A program made the translations under genes and the position numbers. Below, piece after piece: positions 48,824-56,321 of a stretch of DNA of 64,000 nucleotides; position 1 is the first letter of the stretch, and the number at the start of each line of letters is the position of its first letter. Origin of the DNA: Nitrospirillum iridis. GTDB lineage: Bacteria > Pseudomonadota > Alphaproteobacteria > Azospirillales > Azospirillaceae. The notes beneath the pieces are model-generated. The model worked only from the letters and a program-made list of their open reading frames with translations. It did no database searches and was not told the origin of the DNA. The stretch is taken from positions 1 to 64,000 of the forward strand of contig NZ_JACIIZ010000006.1 of the NCBI RefSeq assembly GCF_014205765.1, read 5' to 3'.

Positions 48824-50656
48824 ATGACCGATACTTTCCGCCCCGCCGTCCTGCGGCCCGTGCACTATGTGATCCTGGCGCTGCTGGCGCTGGCGACCTT
48901 CCTGCCCGGCTTCACCACCATCCCGCCCTTCGACCGGGATGAAAGCCGCTTCGCCCAGGCGACACGGCAGATGCTGGAGACGCACGACTTCGTCTCCATC
49001 CGTTTCCAGGACGAGGCGCGCAACAAGAAGCCGGTAGGCATCCACTGGCTGCAGAGCGCCACGGTGACGGCGGTGCAGGCCATCACCGGCGACACCAATC
49101 CCGAGACCACGCCCATCTGGGCCTACCGCCTGCCCTCGCTGATTGGCGCCGTCGTCGCCGTGCTGCTGACCGCCTGGGCGGGGCAGCTGCTGTTCGGCGC
49201 CACCGCCGGTTTCGGCGCCGCCCTGCTGATGGCGGTCAGCGTGCTGCTGGGTGTCGAGGCGCGCATGGCCAAAACCGACGCCGTGCTACTGGCCACGGTG
49301 GTGGCGGCCATGGGCGCATTGGGCCGCATCTATATGGACCGGCGCAAGCCCATCCCCCCCACCTGGGGCCTGACGCTGACCTTCTGGGTAGCACTGGGCG
49401 TCGGCATCCTAATCAAGGGGCCGGTCATCCTGCTGCCCGTGCTGGGCAGCATCATCACCCTGGGCTTCGCCGACCGCGACTGGTCCTGGCTGAAGGGCCT
49501 GCGCCCCCTGCCCGGCCTGGCCATCGTGTTGGCCATGGTCCTGCCCTGGGCCATCGCCATCGCCATCGCCACCAAGGGCCAGTTCTTCGCCGACGCCATC
49601 GGCCATGAGTTCCTGGGAAAGGTGAATTCGGGCCAGGAGAAGCACGCGGGCCCGCCGGGCTATTACCTCATCACCTTCTGGCTCAGCTTCTGGCCGGGCA
49701 GCCTGCTGGTGGGCCTGGGTGCTGCCTGGGCCTGGCGCCGCCGGCATGACGACGCCGTGCGCTTCTGCCTGGCCTGGATCGTGCCCACCTGGCTGATCTT
49801 CGAGGCGGTGGCGACCAAGCTGCCCCATTACGTCCTGCCCACCTTCCCGGCCCTGGCCTTCCTTGGCATGGCGGCCCTGTTGTCGCGCATCGACGCCAAG
49901 GCGGCGGCCGAGCGGGCGGCCAACCGCAACCTGCCGCGGGAGGAGCGCAAGCCCGCATTGGCCGGCCGCATCGGCCGCTGGGCCGTCATCGTCCTCTACC
50001 TGCTGATCACCCTGGCGGTGGCCATGCTGGGTGCCGGTGCGCCCCTGCGCCTGGAGGGCACCAACCTGCCGGCGGGAATCGTCGCCGGCGGCCTGGCCCT
50101 GGCCACCGGCATCGCCTTCGTGGTGCTGGAGCGCATCGGCTGCGTGAAGCGGCTGACGCTGGCCGTGGCCGCTGGTGGGGCCCTCAGCCTGATCAGCATC
50201 CTGGGCCTGGTCATGCCCAGCCTGAAGGCCATGTGGCTCAGCCCCGCCATCGCCCAGGCCGTGGCCGACCACCGCCTGTGCCCCACCACCGTGCTGGCCG
50301 CCGCCGGCTATACCGAGCCCAGCCTGGTCTTCCTGGCGGGGACCAAGACCAAGCTGGGTGAGCCGGACATGGTGGCCAACCACCTGGCCGACGATCCGTC
50401 CTGCGGCCTGGCCCTGGTGCGCGACAAGGAAGAACCCGCTTTCGCCGCCCAGTTGGCCGCGCGCGGCCTGGCGCCGGAGTTGATCAAGCACTTCCGGGGC
50501 TTCAACTACTCCCGGGGTAATTGGGCCAACCTGGCGCTCTATCGCGCGGGCGCGCCGGTGAACGCCCCGGCCCCCGCCGCGGAACCGCCCGCGGTGGAAC
50601 CACCCCCTGCGGAACCGCCCGCCGCCACGCCGGCGCCGGCGACGCCGCAGCCGTGA
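48824..50656 (+). CDS. ArnT-like membrane glycosyltransferase
   Basis: A 610-residue GT-C/PMT-type enzyme with about 11-13 membrane helices that moves a sugar from a polyprenyl carrier to lipid A or another envelope acceptor. The first periplasmic loop has the catalytic Asp-Glu motif FDRDESRFAQATRQMLETHD and NKKPVGIHWLQS. IKGPVILLPVLGSIITLGF and GPPGYYLITFWLSFWPGSLL follow. The last ~40 residues are Pro/Ala-rich (PPAVEPPPAEPPAA). Co-operonic with the GT2/LAB_N genes; its end overlaps the PAP2 gene (GTGA). Confidence 0.9.
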   Translation: MTDTFRPAVLRPVHYVILALLALATFLPGFTTIPPFDRDESRFAQATRQMLETHDFVSIRFQDEARNKKPVGIHWLQSATVTAVQAITGDTNPETTPIWAYRLPSLIGAVVAVLLTAWAGQLLFGATAGFGAALLMAVSVLLGVEARMAKTDAVLLATVVAAMGALGRIYMDRRKPIPPTWGLTLTFWVALGVGILIKGPVILLPVLGSIITLGFADRDWSWLKGLRPLPGLAIVLAMVLPWAIAIAIATKGQFFADAIGHEFLGKVNSGQEKHAGPPGYYLITFWLSFWPGSLLVGLGAAWAWRRRHDDAVRFCLAWIVPTWLIFEAVATKLPHYVLPTFPALAFLGMAALLSRIDAKAAAERAANRNLPREERKPALAGRIGRWAVIVLYLLITLAVAMLGAGAPLRLEGTNLPAGIVAGGLALATGIAFVVLERIGCVKRLTLAVAAGGALSLISILGLVMPSLKAMWLSPAIAQAVADHRLCPTTVLAAAGYTEPSLVFLAGTKTKLGEPDMVANHLADDPSCGLALVRDKEEPAFAAQLAARGLAPELIKHFRGFNYSRGNWANLALYRAGAPVNAPAPAAEPPAVEPPPAEPPAATPAPATPQP

Positions 50657-51348
50657 CCCGGCGGCGGTTGCGCGCCGCCCCCTGGATCCTGGCAGGGGGC
50701 GGCTTCCTGCTGGTGGAAGCGGTCCTGATGGTATGGGTCGATCGGCCCTTCACCCTATGGGCCGCCACCCTGCCGGCCGGAATCAAGTCCCTCAGCCACC
50801 GGCTGACCCTGGCGGGCGACAGCCTGTACAGCCTGCTGCCGCTGGGCCTGGGGGCCATTGCCCTGATGACCGCCCGCGCCCAGGCGGAAGGGGTGCAGCG
50901 CGAACGCCTGGGCCGCTGGCTGACCATGGTGGCCTTCGTCTTCCTGGCTGTGGCCCTGTCCGGCCTGGCGGTGGACGCGGTCAAGGCGGTGGTGGGCCGC
51001 CCCCGGCCCCAGGTCTTCCTGGCCGAGGGCGACTATCTGCCCCAGCCCTTCCACATGGGCTTCCGTTACTACTCCTTCCCCTCCGGCCACGCGAACACGC
51101 TGGTGGCGCTGGCCCTGTCCGTGGGCGTCCTGTGGCCGCGCGGGCGCCTTCCCCTGCTGTTGGCGGCATTGGCCCTGGCCACGACGCGGCTCTGGGTCGG
51201 CGCCCACTATCCGTCCGACGTGGTGGCGGGGGCGGTCCTGGCGGCCCTGACCACCAGCCTTTTGCGCGATCGTTTCATACGCCGCGGCTGGCTGCCGGCA
51301 CCGGATGGCGTTATGGTCCCGGCCGAGGAATCGCGGCAACAATCTTGA
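50653..51348 (+). CDS. PAP2-family membrane phosphatase
   Basis: A 231-residue membrane phosphatase. Starts at GTG 50653, overlapping the ArnT-like stop by 4 bases. All three PAP2 motifs are present: KAVVGRPRP, YYSFPSGHAN and RLWVGAHYPSDVVAG. Five to six hydrophobic segments. Such enzymes dephosphorylate undecaprenyl diphosphate, phosphatidate or lipid A phosphates (LpxE/F); in this operon recycling of the carrier lipid or lipid A trimming is likely. Confidence 0.9.
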   Translation: MTRRRLRAAPWILAGGGFLLVEAVLMVWVDRPFTLWAATLPAGIKSLSHRLTLAGDSLYSLLPLGLGAIALMTARAQAEGVQRERLGRWLTMVAFVFLAVALSGLAVDAVKAVVGRPRPQVFLAEGDYLPQPFHMGFRYYSFPSGHANTLVALALSVGVLWPRGRLPLLLAALALATTRLWVGAHYPSDVVAGAVLAALTTSLLRDRFIRRGWLPAPDGVMVPAEESRQQS

Positions 51349-51367
51349 CCTACCCCAGGAGGAAACC

Positions 51368-51835
51368 ATGGCTGGCCAAATCGACGCCCGTCTAAAGGAA
51401 CTCGCCATCGAGTTGCCGACCCCGGCCATTCCGGTGGCGGCTTATGTCCCGGCCGTACGCACCGGCAACACCCTGTTCCTGTCCGGCCAGGTGCCGTTCT
51501 GGAACGGCGAACTGCGCTGCGTCGGCAAGCTGGGCGACACCTTCACCGTGGAACAGGGCGTGGAAGCGGCCCGGCTGTGCGCCCTGAACCTGATCGCCCA
51601 GGCCAAGGCCGCCCTGGGTGGCGACCTGGACCGGGTGGTGCGCGTGGTGAAGCTGGTGGGCTTCGTCAACTCCACCGGCGACTTCACCGACCAGCCCAAG
51701 GTCATCAACGGCGCGTCGGAGACCTTCGTCCAGGTGTTCGGCGACGCCGGCCGCCACGCCCGCTCCGCCGTCAGCGCCTCAGCCCTGCCCCTGGGCGTGG
51801 CCGTCGAGGTCGAGGCCATCCTGGAAGTGGCGTAA
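51368..51835 (+). CDS. RidA family protein (second copy)
   Basis: A 155-residue RidA/YjgF-like protein of the longer subgroup. TLFLSGQVPFWNGELRCVGK, VEAARLCALNLIAQAKAALG, VNSTGDFTDQPKVINGASET and AGRHARSAVSASALPLGVAV are conserved. Excellent ribosome binding site (AGGAGG) before ATG 51368. It is not next to a PLP enzyme, unlike the copy at 31595, so it may be general. Confidence 0.9.
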   Translation: MAGQIDARLKELAIELPTPAIPVAAYVPAVRTGNTLFLSGQVPFWNGELRCVGKLGDTFTVEQGVEAARLCALNLIAQAKAALGGDLDRVVRVVKLVGFVNSTGDFTDQPKVINGASETFVQVFGDAGRHARSAVSASALPLGVAVEVEAILEVA

Positions 51836-51920
51836 GGCCGCATACCAGTCCGCCCGCCCTTGTTAAATTCCGGCCGACACCCGACTATTGAAGCAGGTGC
51901 CGGCCGGATTGGGATAAGCG

Positions 51921-53144
51921 ATGGCGGATGGAAATGATGATTGGACGGTGGGCCTGACGGTGGGCGTAGCGCCGCGCATCGATGCGCTGGCCCCGGCCGA
52001 TTGGGACCGTCTGGTGGATGAAGACGCTTTCCCCGGCCACCCCTTCATCCGCCACGCCTTCCTGCGCATCCTGGAAGACAGCGGTTCCGTCGGACGCAAA
52101 TCCGGCTGGATGCCGCAGCACCTGACGGTGCGGGACGCCCAGGGCCGCCTGGTGGGCGCGGCGCCGATGTACCTGAAGTCGCATTCCTATGGCGAATACG
52201 TCTTCGACCAGGGCTGGGCCAACGCCTATGAGCGCGCCGGCGGCCAGTATTATCCCAAGCTTCAGGTTTCCATCCCCTTCACCCCGGTGACGGGCCCCCG
52301 CCTGCTGGCCGATCCGAACTGCCCCGCCCCCGATGCCGTGCGCCGCCGCCTGGTCGCGGCGTTGCGCCAGGCGGTGACGGACAACAATTTGTCGTCCGTC
52401 CACGTCACCTTCCCGTCGCAGGCCGACCGCGCCGCGCTGACCGGTCCCGGCTGGCTGGAGCGCCACGGCGTGCAATACCATTGGGAAAACCGGGGTTACC
52501 GCGACTTCACCGATTTCCTGGCCACGTTCAGCAGCCGCAAGCGCAAGGCCGTGCGCAAGGAACGCCAGACGGTGGCCGACAGCGGGGTGGAGGTGCTGAC
52601 CCTGACTGGCGCCGACCTGAAGGAAGAGCATTGGGACGCCTTCTTCAGCCTGTACAACGCCACCAGCGACCGCAAATGGGGCTGGGCCTACCTGTCGGAG
52701 GAGTTCTTCCACCAGTTGGGCGCGGAGATGGCGGACAACGTCGTGCTGGTCATGGCCCGCGACCCCGCCCGCCCCGACGCCCACGGCCGCCCCACCTGGG
52801 TGGGGGGCGCGTTGAACCTGATGGGCGACGACACCCTGTACGGGCGCAATTGGGGATCGGCCGGCGACTATCCCTTCCTGCATTTCGAAGCCTGCTACTA
52901 CCGCGCCATCGAGTTCGCCATCGAGCGTGGGCTGAAACGGGTGGAGGCGGGCGCGCAGGGTGAGCACAAGGTGCAGCGGGGCTACCTGCCGGTCACGACC
53001 CATAGCGCCCACTACATCGCCGACCCGGCCCTGCGCCGCGCCGTGGCCGATTTCGTGGACCGGGAGCGGGAAGGCGTGGCCGCGGATATCGCGGCGCTGT
53101 CGGCGGACAGCCCCTACCGCCAGGCCGATGGCGACCCGGGATGA
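51921..53144 (+). CDS. Peptidogalycan/N-acyltransferase family protein (GNAT fold)
   Basis: A 407-residue predicted N-acyltransferase of the COG3146 type. Conserved blocks: DAFPGHPFIRHAFLRILEDS, GAAPMYLKSHSYGEYVFDQG, AYERAGGQYYPKLQVSIPFT, FSSRKRKAVRKERQTVADSG, YGRNWGS with FLHFEACYYRAIEFAIERGL, and EAGAQGEHKVQRGYLPV. The fold is a double GNAT domain as in FemABX. Substrate unknown. It overlaps the following hydrolase by 4 bases (ATGA). Confidence 0.85.
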   Translation: MADGNDDWTVGLTVGVAPRIDALAPADWDRLVDEDAFPGHPFIRHAFLRILEDSGSVGRKSGWMPQHLTVRDAQGRLVGAAPMYLKSHSYGEYVFDQGWANAYERAGGQYYPKLQVSIPFTPVTGPRLLADPNCPAPDAVRRRLVAALRQAVTDNNLSSVHVTFPSQADRAALTGPGWLERHGVQYHWENRGYRDFTDFLATFSSRKRKAVRKERQTVADSGVEVLTLTGADLKEEHWDAFFSLYNATSDRKWGWAYLSEEFFHQLGAEMADNVVLVMARDPARPDAHGRPTWVGGALNLMGDDTLYGRNWGSAGDYPFLHFEACYYRAIEFAIERGLKRVEAGAQGEHKVQRGYLPVTTHSAHYIADPALRRAVADFVDREREGVAADIAALSADSPYRQADGDPG

Positions 53145-53881
53145 ACCACGTCCACCGGCTGACCGTGGGTGGCCACGGCCTCAGTCTCTTGGCCGCCGGA
53201 CCGGACCCGGTGGAACAGGCGGCGCGGCCCGTCATCCTGGTGCACGGCACCCCGGGCAGCGCCGGCGGCTGGCGCTGGTTCCTCCGCCATGGCCCCGAGG
53301 GTCTATCGCTGCTGGCACCCGACCGGCCGGGCTTCGGCCACAGCGCGCCCAAGGAAGCGCTGATCGGCCTGAAAGCGCAGGCCGGCCGCCTGGCGCCGTT
53401 ATTGTCGCTGAACCCCGCCAACCCACCGGCCATCCTGGTGGGCCATTCCATGGGCGGCCCGGTGGTCGCCCGCCTGGCGCTGGACCAGCCGCACCGCGTG
53501 GCGGCCCTGGTGCTGGTGGCGACATCCTTTGATCCGGACCTGGAGCATCTGCATCCCCTGCAGTCCTGGGCTGACCGGGAACCCTGGCGGCGCCTGCTGC
53601 CCCGCTCCTTGCGCAACGCCAACCGGGAACTGCTGACCATCGTGCCCGAGTTGCGCGCCCTGGCCGGCGACTTGACGCACATCCACTGCCCCGTCGTCAT
53701 CCTGCATGGCACGGCCGATCGTGAATCGCCTTACGGCAACGTCGCCTACCTGAAGCGCCACCTGACCAACGCCACGGTGGAGGTGCGGCCACTGGACGGC
53801 GCCGGCCACTTCCTGCCATGGACGCGGCGCCGCGATGTCATGGCTGCCATGGAGCGGGCCCGCGCCTTGTGTAGTGCCTAA
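53141..53881 (+). CDS. Alpha/beta hydrolase
   Basis: A 246-residue alpha/beta hydrolase. VILVHGTPGSAGGWRWFL (oxyanion strand), PDRPGFGHSAP, nucleophile elbow GHSMGGPVVARLAL with Ser, acid region HGTADRESPY, and the catalytic His in LDGAGHFLPWTR. Small esterase/lipase or C-C hydrolase-like; substrate unknown. Translationally coupled to the N-acyltransferase gene. Confidence 0.87.
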   Translation: MNHVHRLTVGGHGLSLLAAGPDPVEQAARPVILVHGTPGSAGGWRWFLRHGPEGLSLLAPDRPGFGHSAPKEALIGLKAQAGRLAPLLSLNPANPPAILVGHSMGGPVVARLALDQPHRVAALVLVATSFDPDLEHLHPLQSWADREPWRRLLPRSLRNANRELLTIVPELRALAGDLTHIHCPVVILHGTADRESPYGNVAYLKRHLTNATVEVRPLDGAGHFLPWTRRRDVMAAMERARALCSA

Positions 53882-53882
53882 G

Positions 53883-54659
53883 CTAGAACGGCGCCTTGTC
53901 CAGCACGCCGAAGGCCAGGCTGAACAGCAGGGCGGCGTTCAGCAACATCAGCGGTGGGGTGACCCAGGCAGCGTATGCGCCGAATTGCCGCCCTACCGCG
54001 CGGCCGGCCACCGCCACCGTCATCAGGCTGGGCACGGTTCCAAGGGCGAAGGCGGCCAGCACCAGCGCGCCGCCCAAAGCCGATCCGCTGCTGACCGCCG
54101 CCGCCAGGGCGGCGTAGACCATGCCACAGGGGATGAAGCCCAGCAGAATGCCCAGGAAATAGCCGTTCAGGCCCCGTGGGTCGGCGAACAGCGGCCGCAG
54201 GGGCCGCGCCAACGCCGCCGTCAGGCGCGCGGCCCCGACCGTGCCCAGGCTGAGCCGCCCGGCGGGAAGGAGCCGCAGCAGCCGGGGGGCCACCCTGCCC
54301 AGGCCGGCCAGCCCCTGGCGCAGGAACAGGGCCGCCGCCACGCCGAGGAACAGCGCCAGCAACCAGCGATACTCGGTCACCTGAACCACCAGGCTGGACA
54401 GGCCGCCGGCCACCGCCCCAAGTGCCGCGTAGGTTGTCATGCGCCCCAGGTGATAGGGCAGCAGCAGGCCGCCCGCGGCGCGCAGCAACGCCGGCCCGCC
54501 GGCCCTGCCCGGTGCGGCGCCGACTTGCGCCAACACGAAGGGGCCGCACATGCCGACGCAGTGGCCGAATCCCCCGGTCAGGCCGGCCATGAACACGGCG
54601 GCCATCAAGGCCGGCAGGCTCAACGGCGCGGATTGCAACATGGACAGGTGGTCATGCAT
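53883..54659 (-). CDS. SafE/TauE-like membrane protein (COG2836)
   Basis: A 258-residue polytopic protein with about six helices. GGFGHCVGMCGPFVLAQVGA near the N-terminus is the metal-ligand-like GHCxGMCGP motif of the DsbD-related 'sulfite exporter TauE/SafE' group often encoded with cbb3 oxidase maturation genes. A second half-motif is GFIPCGMVYAALA. It may transport copper or reductant. Start at ATG 54659 (MHDHLSM). An FNR/FixK-like box lies 59 bases upstream, fitting low-oxygen expression. No cco/fix genes are in the window. Confidence 0.8.
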   Translation of the reverse strand: MHDHLSMLQSAPLSLPALMAAVFMAGLTGGFGHCVGMCGPFVLAQVGAAPGRAGGPALLRAAGGLLLPYHLGRMTTYAALGAVAGGLSSLVVQVTEYRWLLALFLGVAAALFLRQGLAGLGRVAPRLLRLLPAGRLSLGTVGAARLTAALARPLRPLFADPRGLNGYFLGILLGFIPCGMVYAALAAAVSSGSALGGALVLAAFALGTVPSLMTVAVAGRAVGRQFGAYAAWVTPPLMLLNAALLFSLAFGVLDKAPF

Positions 54660-54717
54660 GGCGGGTGTCCGGATCAAGATCTACCACCAGCCATAAACCA
54701 TGTGGCCACCGCATCGC

Positions 54718-54731
54718 TTGATCCGGATCAG
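54718..54731 (-). promoter_or_regulatory. FNR/FixK-like box
   Basis: TTGAT-CCGG-ATCAG matches the TTGAT-N4-ATCAA consensus except the last base. Its centre is about 65 bases upstream of the SafE-like start; placed at -41.5 this gives a leader of ~24 bases, with a TATGGC-like -10 in the right place. Confidence 0.65.
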
Positions 54732-54792
54732 TTCCCGAACGCTTTTGGTTTTATCGCCGCGTTTCAGCGGCCACGATCAGAGGCAGCCGGCA

Positions 54793-55560
54793 TCACGGCG
54801 CGATCAGGCGCAGGTGCACCGCCATGGCGATCGCGTGGAATTTACTGTGCACGCCCAGTTTGCGCATGGTGTTGGTCAGGTGGAATTCCACCGTCCGGTC
54901 GGACACCCCCAGGATGTCCGCCGTCTCCTGGCGGGTTTTACCGCGACAGGCCCACACCAGGCATTCCCGTTCCCGATCCGTCAGCGACGGGGGCAACAAG
55001 GGCGGCGGCCTCAGGTCATGGCGCAGGTGCAGGGCGCGTTCATGATAGAAGGCGCCGGCGAGCCGCAGCCAGGCCGGCCGGTGCTCCGGGCGCGCCAGCA
55101 GCGCCGGCTCCTGGCGCCAGAACAGGCTGATCAAGGCCGACGCCGGGAAGCCATGACCATCCACCGCATGCAGCGGCAGCACAAAACCCTGGCGGTAACC
55201 GAAATCCCGCGCGATATCCATGACTTGCCGTGCCCGGTTGCGCGCGCCGCGGCCGCCGCCCCGGGGCGGCCGGTATTCAGGCACATCCGCCCAGGTGAAG
55301 GGTGTGTTGCTGGTGGCCGCCCGGTTCACCACCGGGTCGTACCCCAGAAGATCCTCCGCCAGATACGTCGCCAGGAAATCCGGACGCAACGACGTTTGGT
55401 AGAATGGAACTGGCTCGTCTGCAATCGGCAGGCGTCGAACGTCAACGTAGCTCGCCGCCTCATACCCCAGACCCGCCACCAGCCGGTCCAGGGTGCGCTT
55501 CAACTCATCCAGCGTTGCCGCCGTGGCGAACGCGGACAACATCTCCTCGATTTCTCGCAT
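54793..55560 (-). CDS. LuxR-type acyl-homoserine lactone receptor
   Basis: A 255-residue quorum-sensing regulator. The autoinducer-binding domain (~20-165) retains Tyr66, Asp75-Pro76 (YDPVV), Trp90 (FTWADVP) and the Gly of DFGYRQGFVLPLH. The usual Trp of the W-x3-Y pair is Phe (PDFLATY, residue 62). The C-terminal helix-turn-helix is canonical: LTDRERECLVWACRGKTRQE, TADILGVSDRTVEFHLTNTM, RKLGVHSKFHAI. Ribosome binding site GAGAAGG. Divergent from luxI across 129 bases. Confidence 0.92.
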   Translation of the reverse strand: MREIEEMLSAFATAATLDELKRTLDRLVAGLGYEAASYVDVRRLPIADEPVPFYQTSLRPDFLATYLAEDLLGYDPVVNRAATSNTPFTWADVPEYRPPRGGGRGARNRARQVMDIARDFGYRQGFVLPLHAVDGHGFPASALISLFWRQEPALLARPEHRPAWLRLAGAFYHERALHLRHDLRPPPLLPPSLTDRERECLVWACRGKTRQETADILGVSDRTVEFHLTNTMRKLGVHSKFHAIAMAVHLRLIAP

Positions 55561-55609
55561 GGCCTTCTCTTCATCGCGGGTGGATGCCTCGAGAGGGCCG
55601 GCGTGAGGA

Positions 55610-55623
55610 AATACCCCGGTATT
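55610..55623. promoter_or_regulatory. Candidate lux box
   Basis: AATACC-CC-GGTATT, a perfect inverted repeat in the luxR-luxI gap, 67 bases upstream of luxI. It is shorter than the classic 20-base lux box and differs in sequence, but is the only strong dyad there. Confidence 0.5.
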
Positions 55624-55689
55624 CGCCCAGCTTTTTCGAGGCCCCTAACGATGGCGTACTGACCTCGGAAAAACGGGCGGAGTTGGACC

Positions 55690-56307
55690 ATGACATCGTT
55701 ACGCGTCGTAAGTTTCTTGGGCCCGGAATCACCGGAGCTGCTGGCCCAGGCCTGGCGGTTGCGGCACCGGGTTTTTCGCGAAGGCTTGGGCTGGGACGTG
55801 GCGTCGGTCGATCTGCTGGAGTTCGACGGCTTCGATCGGAAGGCCTGGCATTGCGCGGCCCTGCAGGGGGGCCGCATGGTGGGATACTGGCGTGCCTTGC
55901 CCACCACAGAACCCTATCTGCTGGAACGCGACTTTCCCATGCTGCTTGGGGACAGGCCGGCGCCCCGCTCCCGCGATGTTTGGGAAATCAGCCGCTTCGT
56001 CATCTGCCCCGACGTGGCCAACAGGCGCGATGTGGGCAAGGTGCTGGTCCAGGCGATAGGCGCCTTCGGCCTGGCGCGTGACGCCCGCCGCCTGATCGCG
56101 GTGGTGGAACCCGCCTTCGGACGCTTCGTGCGGCTGTGCGGGCTGCCGGTGGTGGAGGAAACGGCCCCCATCCATGTCGGCCAGGGGCACAAGGGCGACA
56201 TCCACGCCATCATCATCGCCCTGGACATGCCGGCCTACGCCGCCCGCCGGCCCACTCCCACCCCCTTGCCCGCAACAACGGCCGGCGCCGACCACCGCGC
56301 CGCCTGA
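55690..56307 (+). CDS. Acyl-homoserine lactone synthase (LuxI family)
   Basis: A 205-residue AHL synthase that makes the lactone signal from SAM and an acyl carrier. All invariant residues appear in order: Arg25, Phe29 and Trp35 (RLRHRVFREGLGW), Asp45 and Asp48 (EFDGFD), Arg67 (GYWRALP), Phe81 (RDFPML), Glu98 and Arg101 (WEISRFVI). The last ~15 residues are Pro/Thr-rich. The acyl chain length cannot be read from sequence. The P450 gene starts 14 bases downstream, so the two are probably one transcript. Confidence 0.93.
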   Translation: MTSLRVVSFLGPESPELLAQAWRLRHRVFREGLGWDVASVDLLEFDGFDRKAWHCAALQGGRMVGYWRALPTTEPYLLERDFPMLLGDRPAPRSRDVWEISRFVICPDVANRRDVGKVLVQAIGAFGLARDARRLIAVVEPAFGRFVRLCGLPVVEETAPIHVGQGHKGDIHAIIIALDMPAYAARRPTPTPLPATTAGADHRAA

Positions 56308-56321
56308 CGGAGACACATCCC

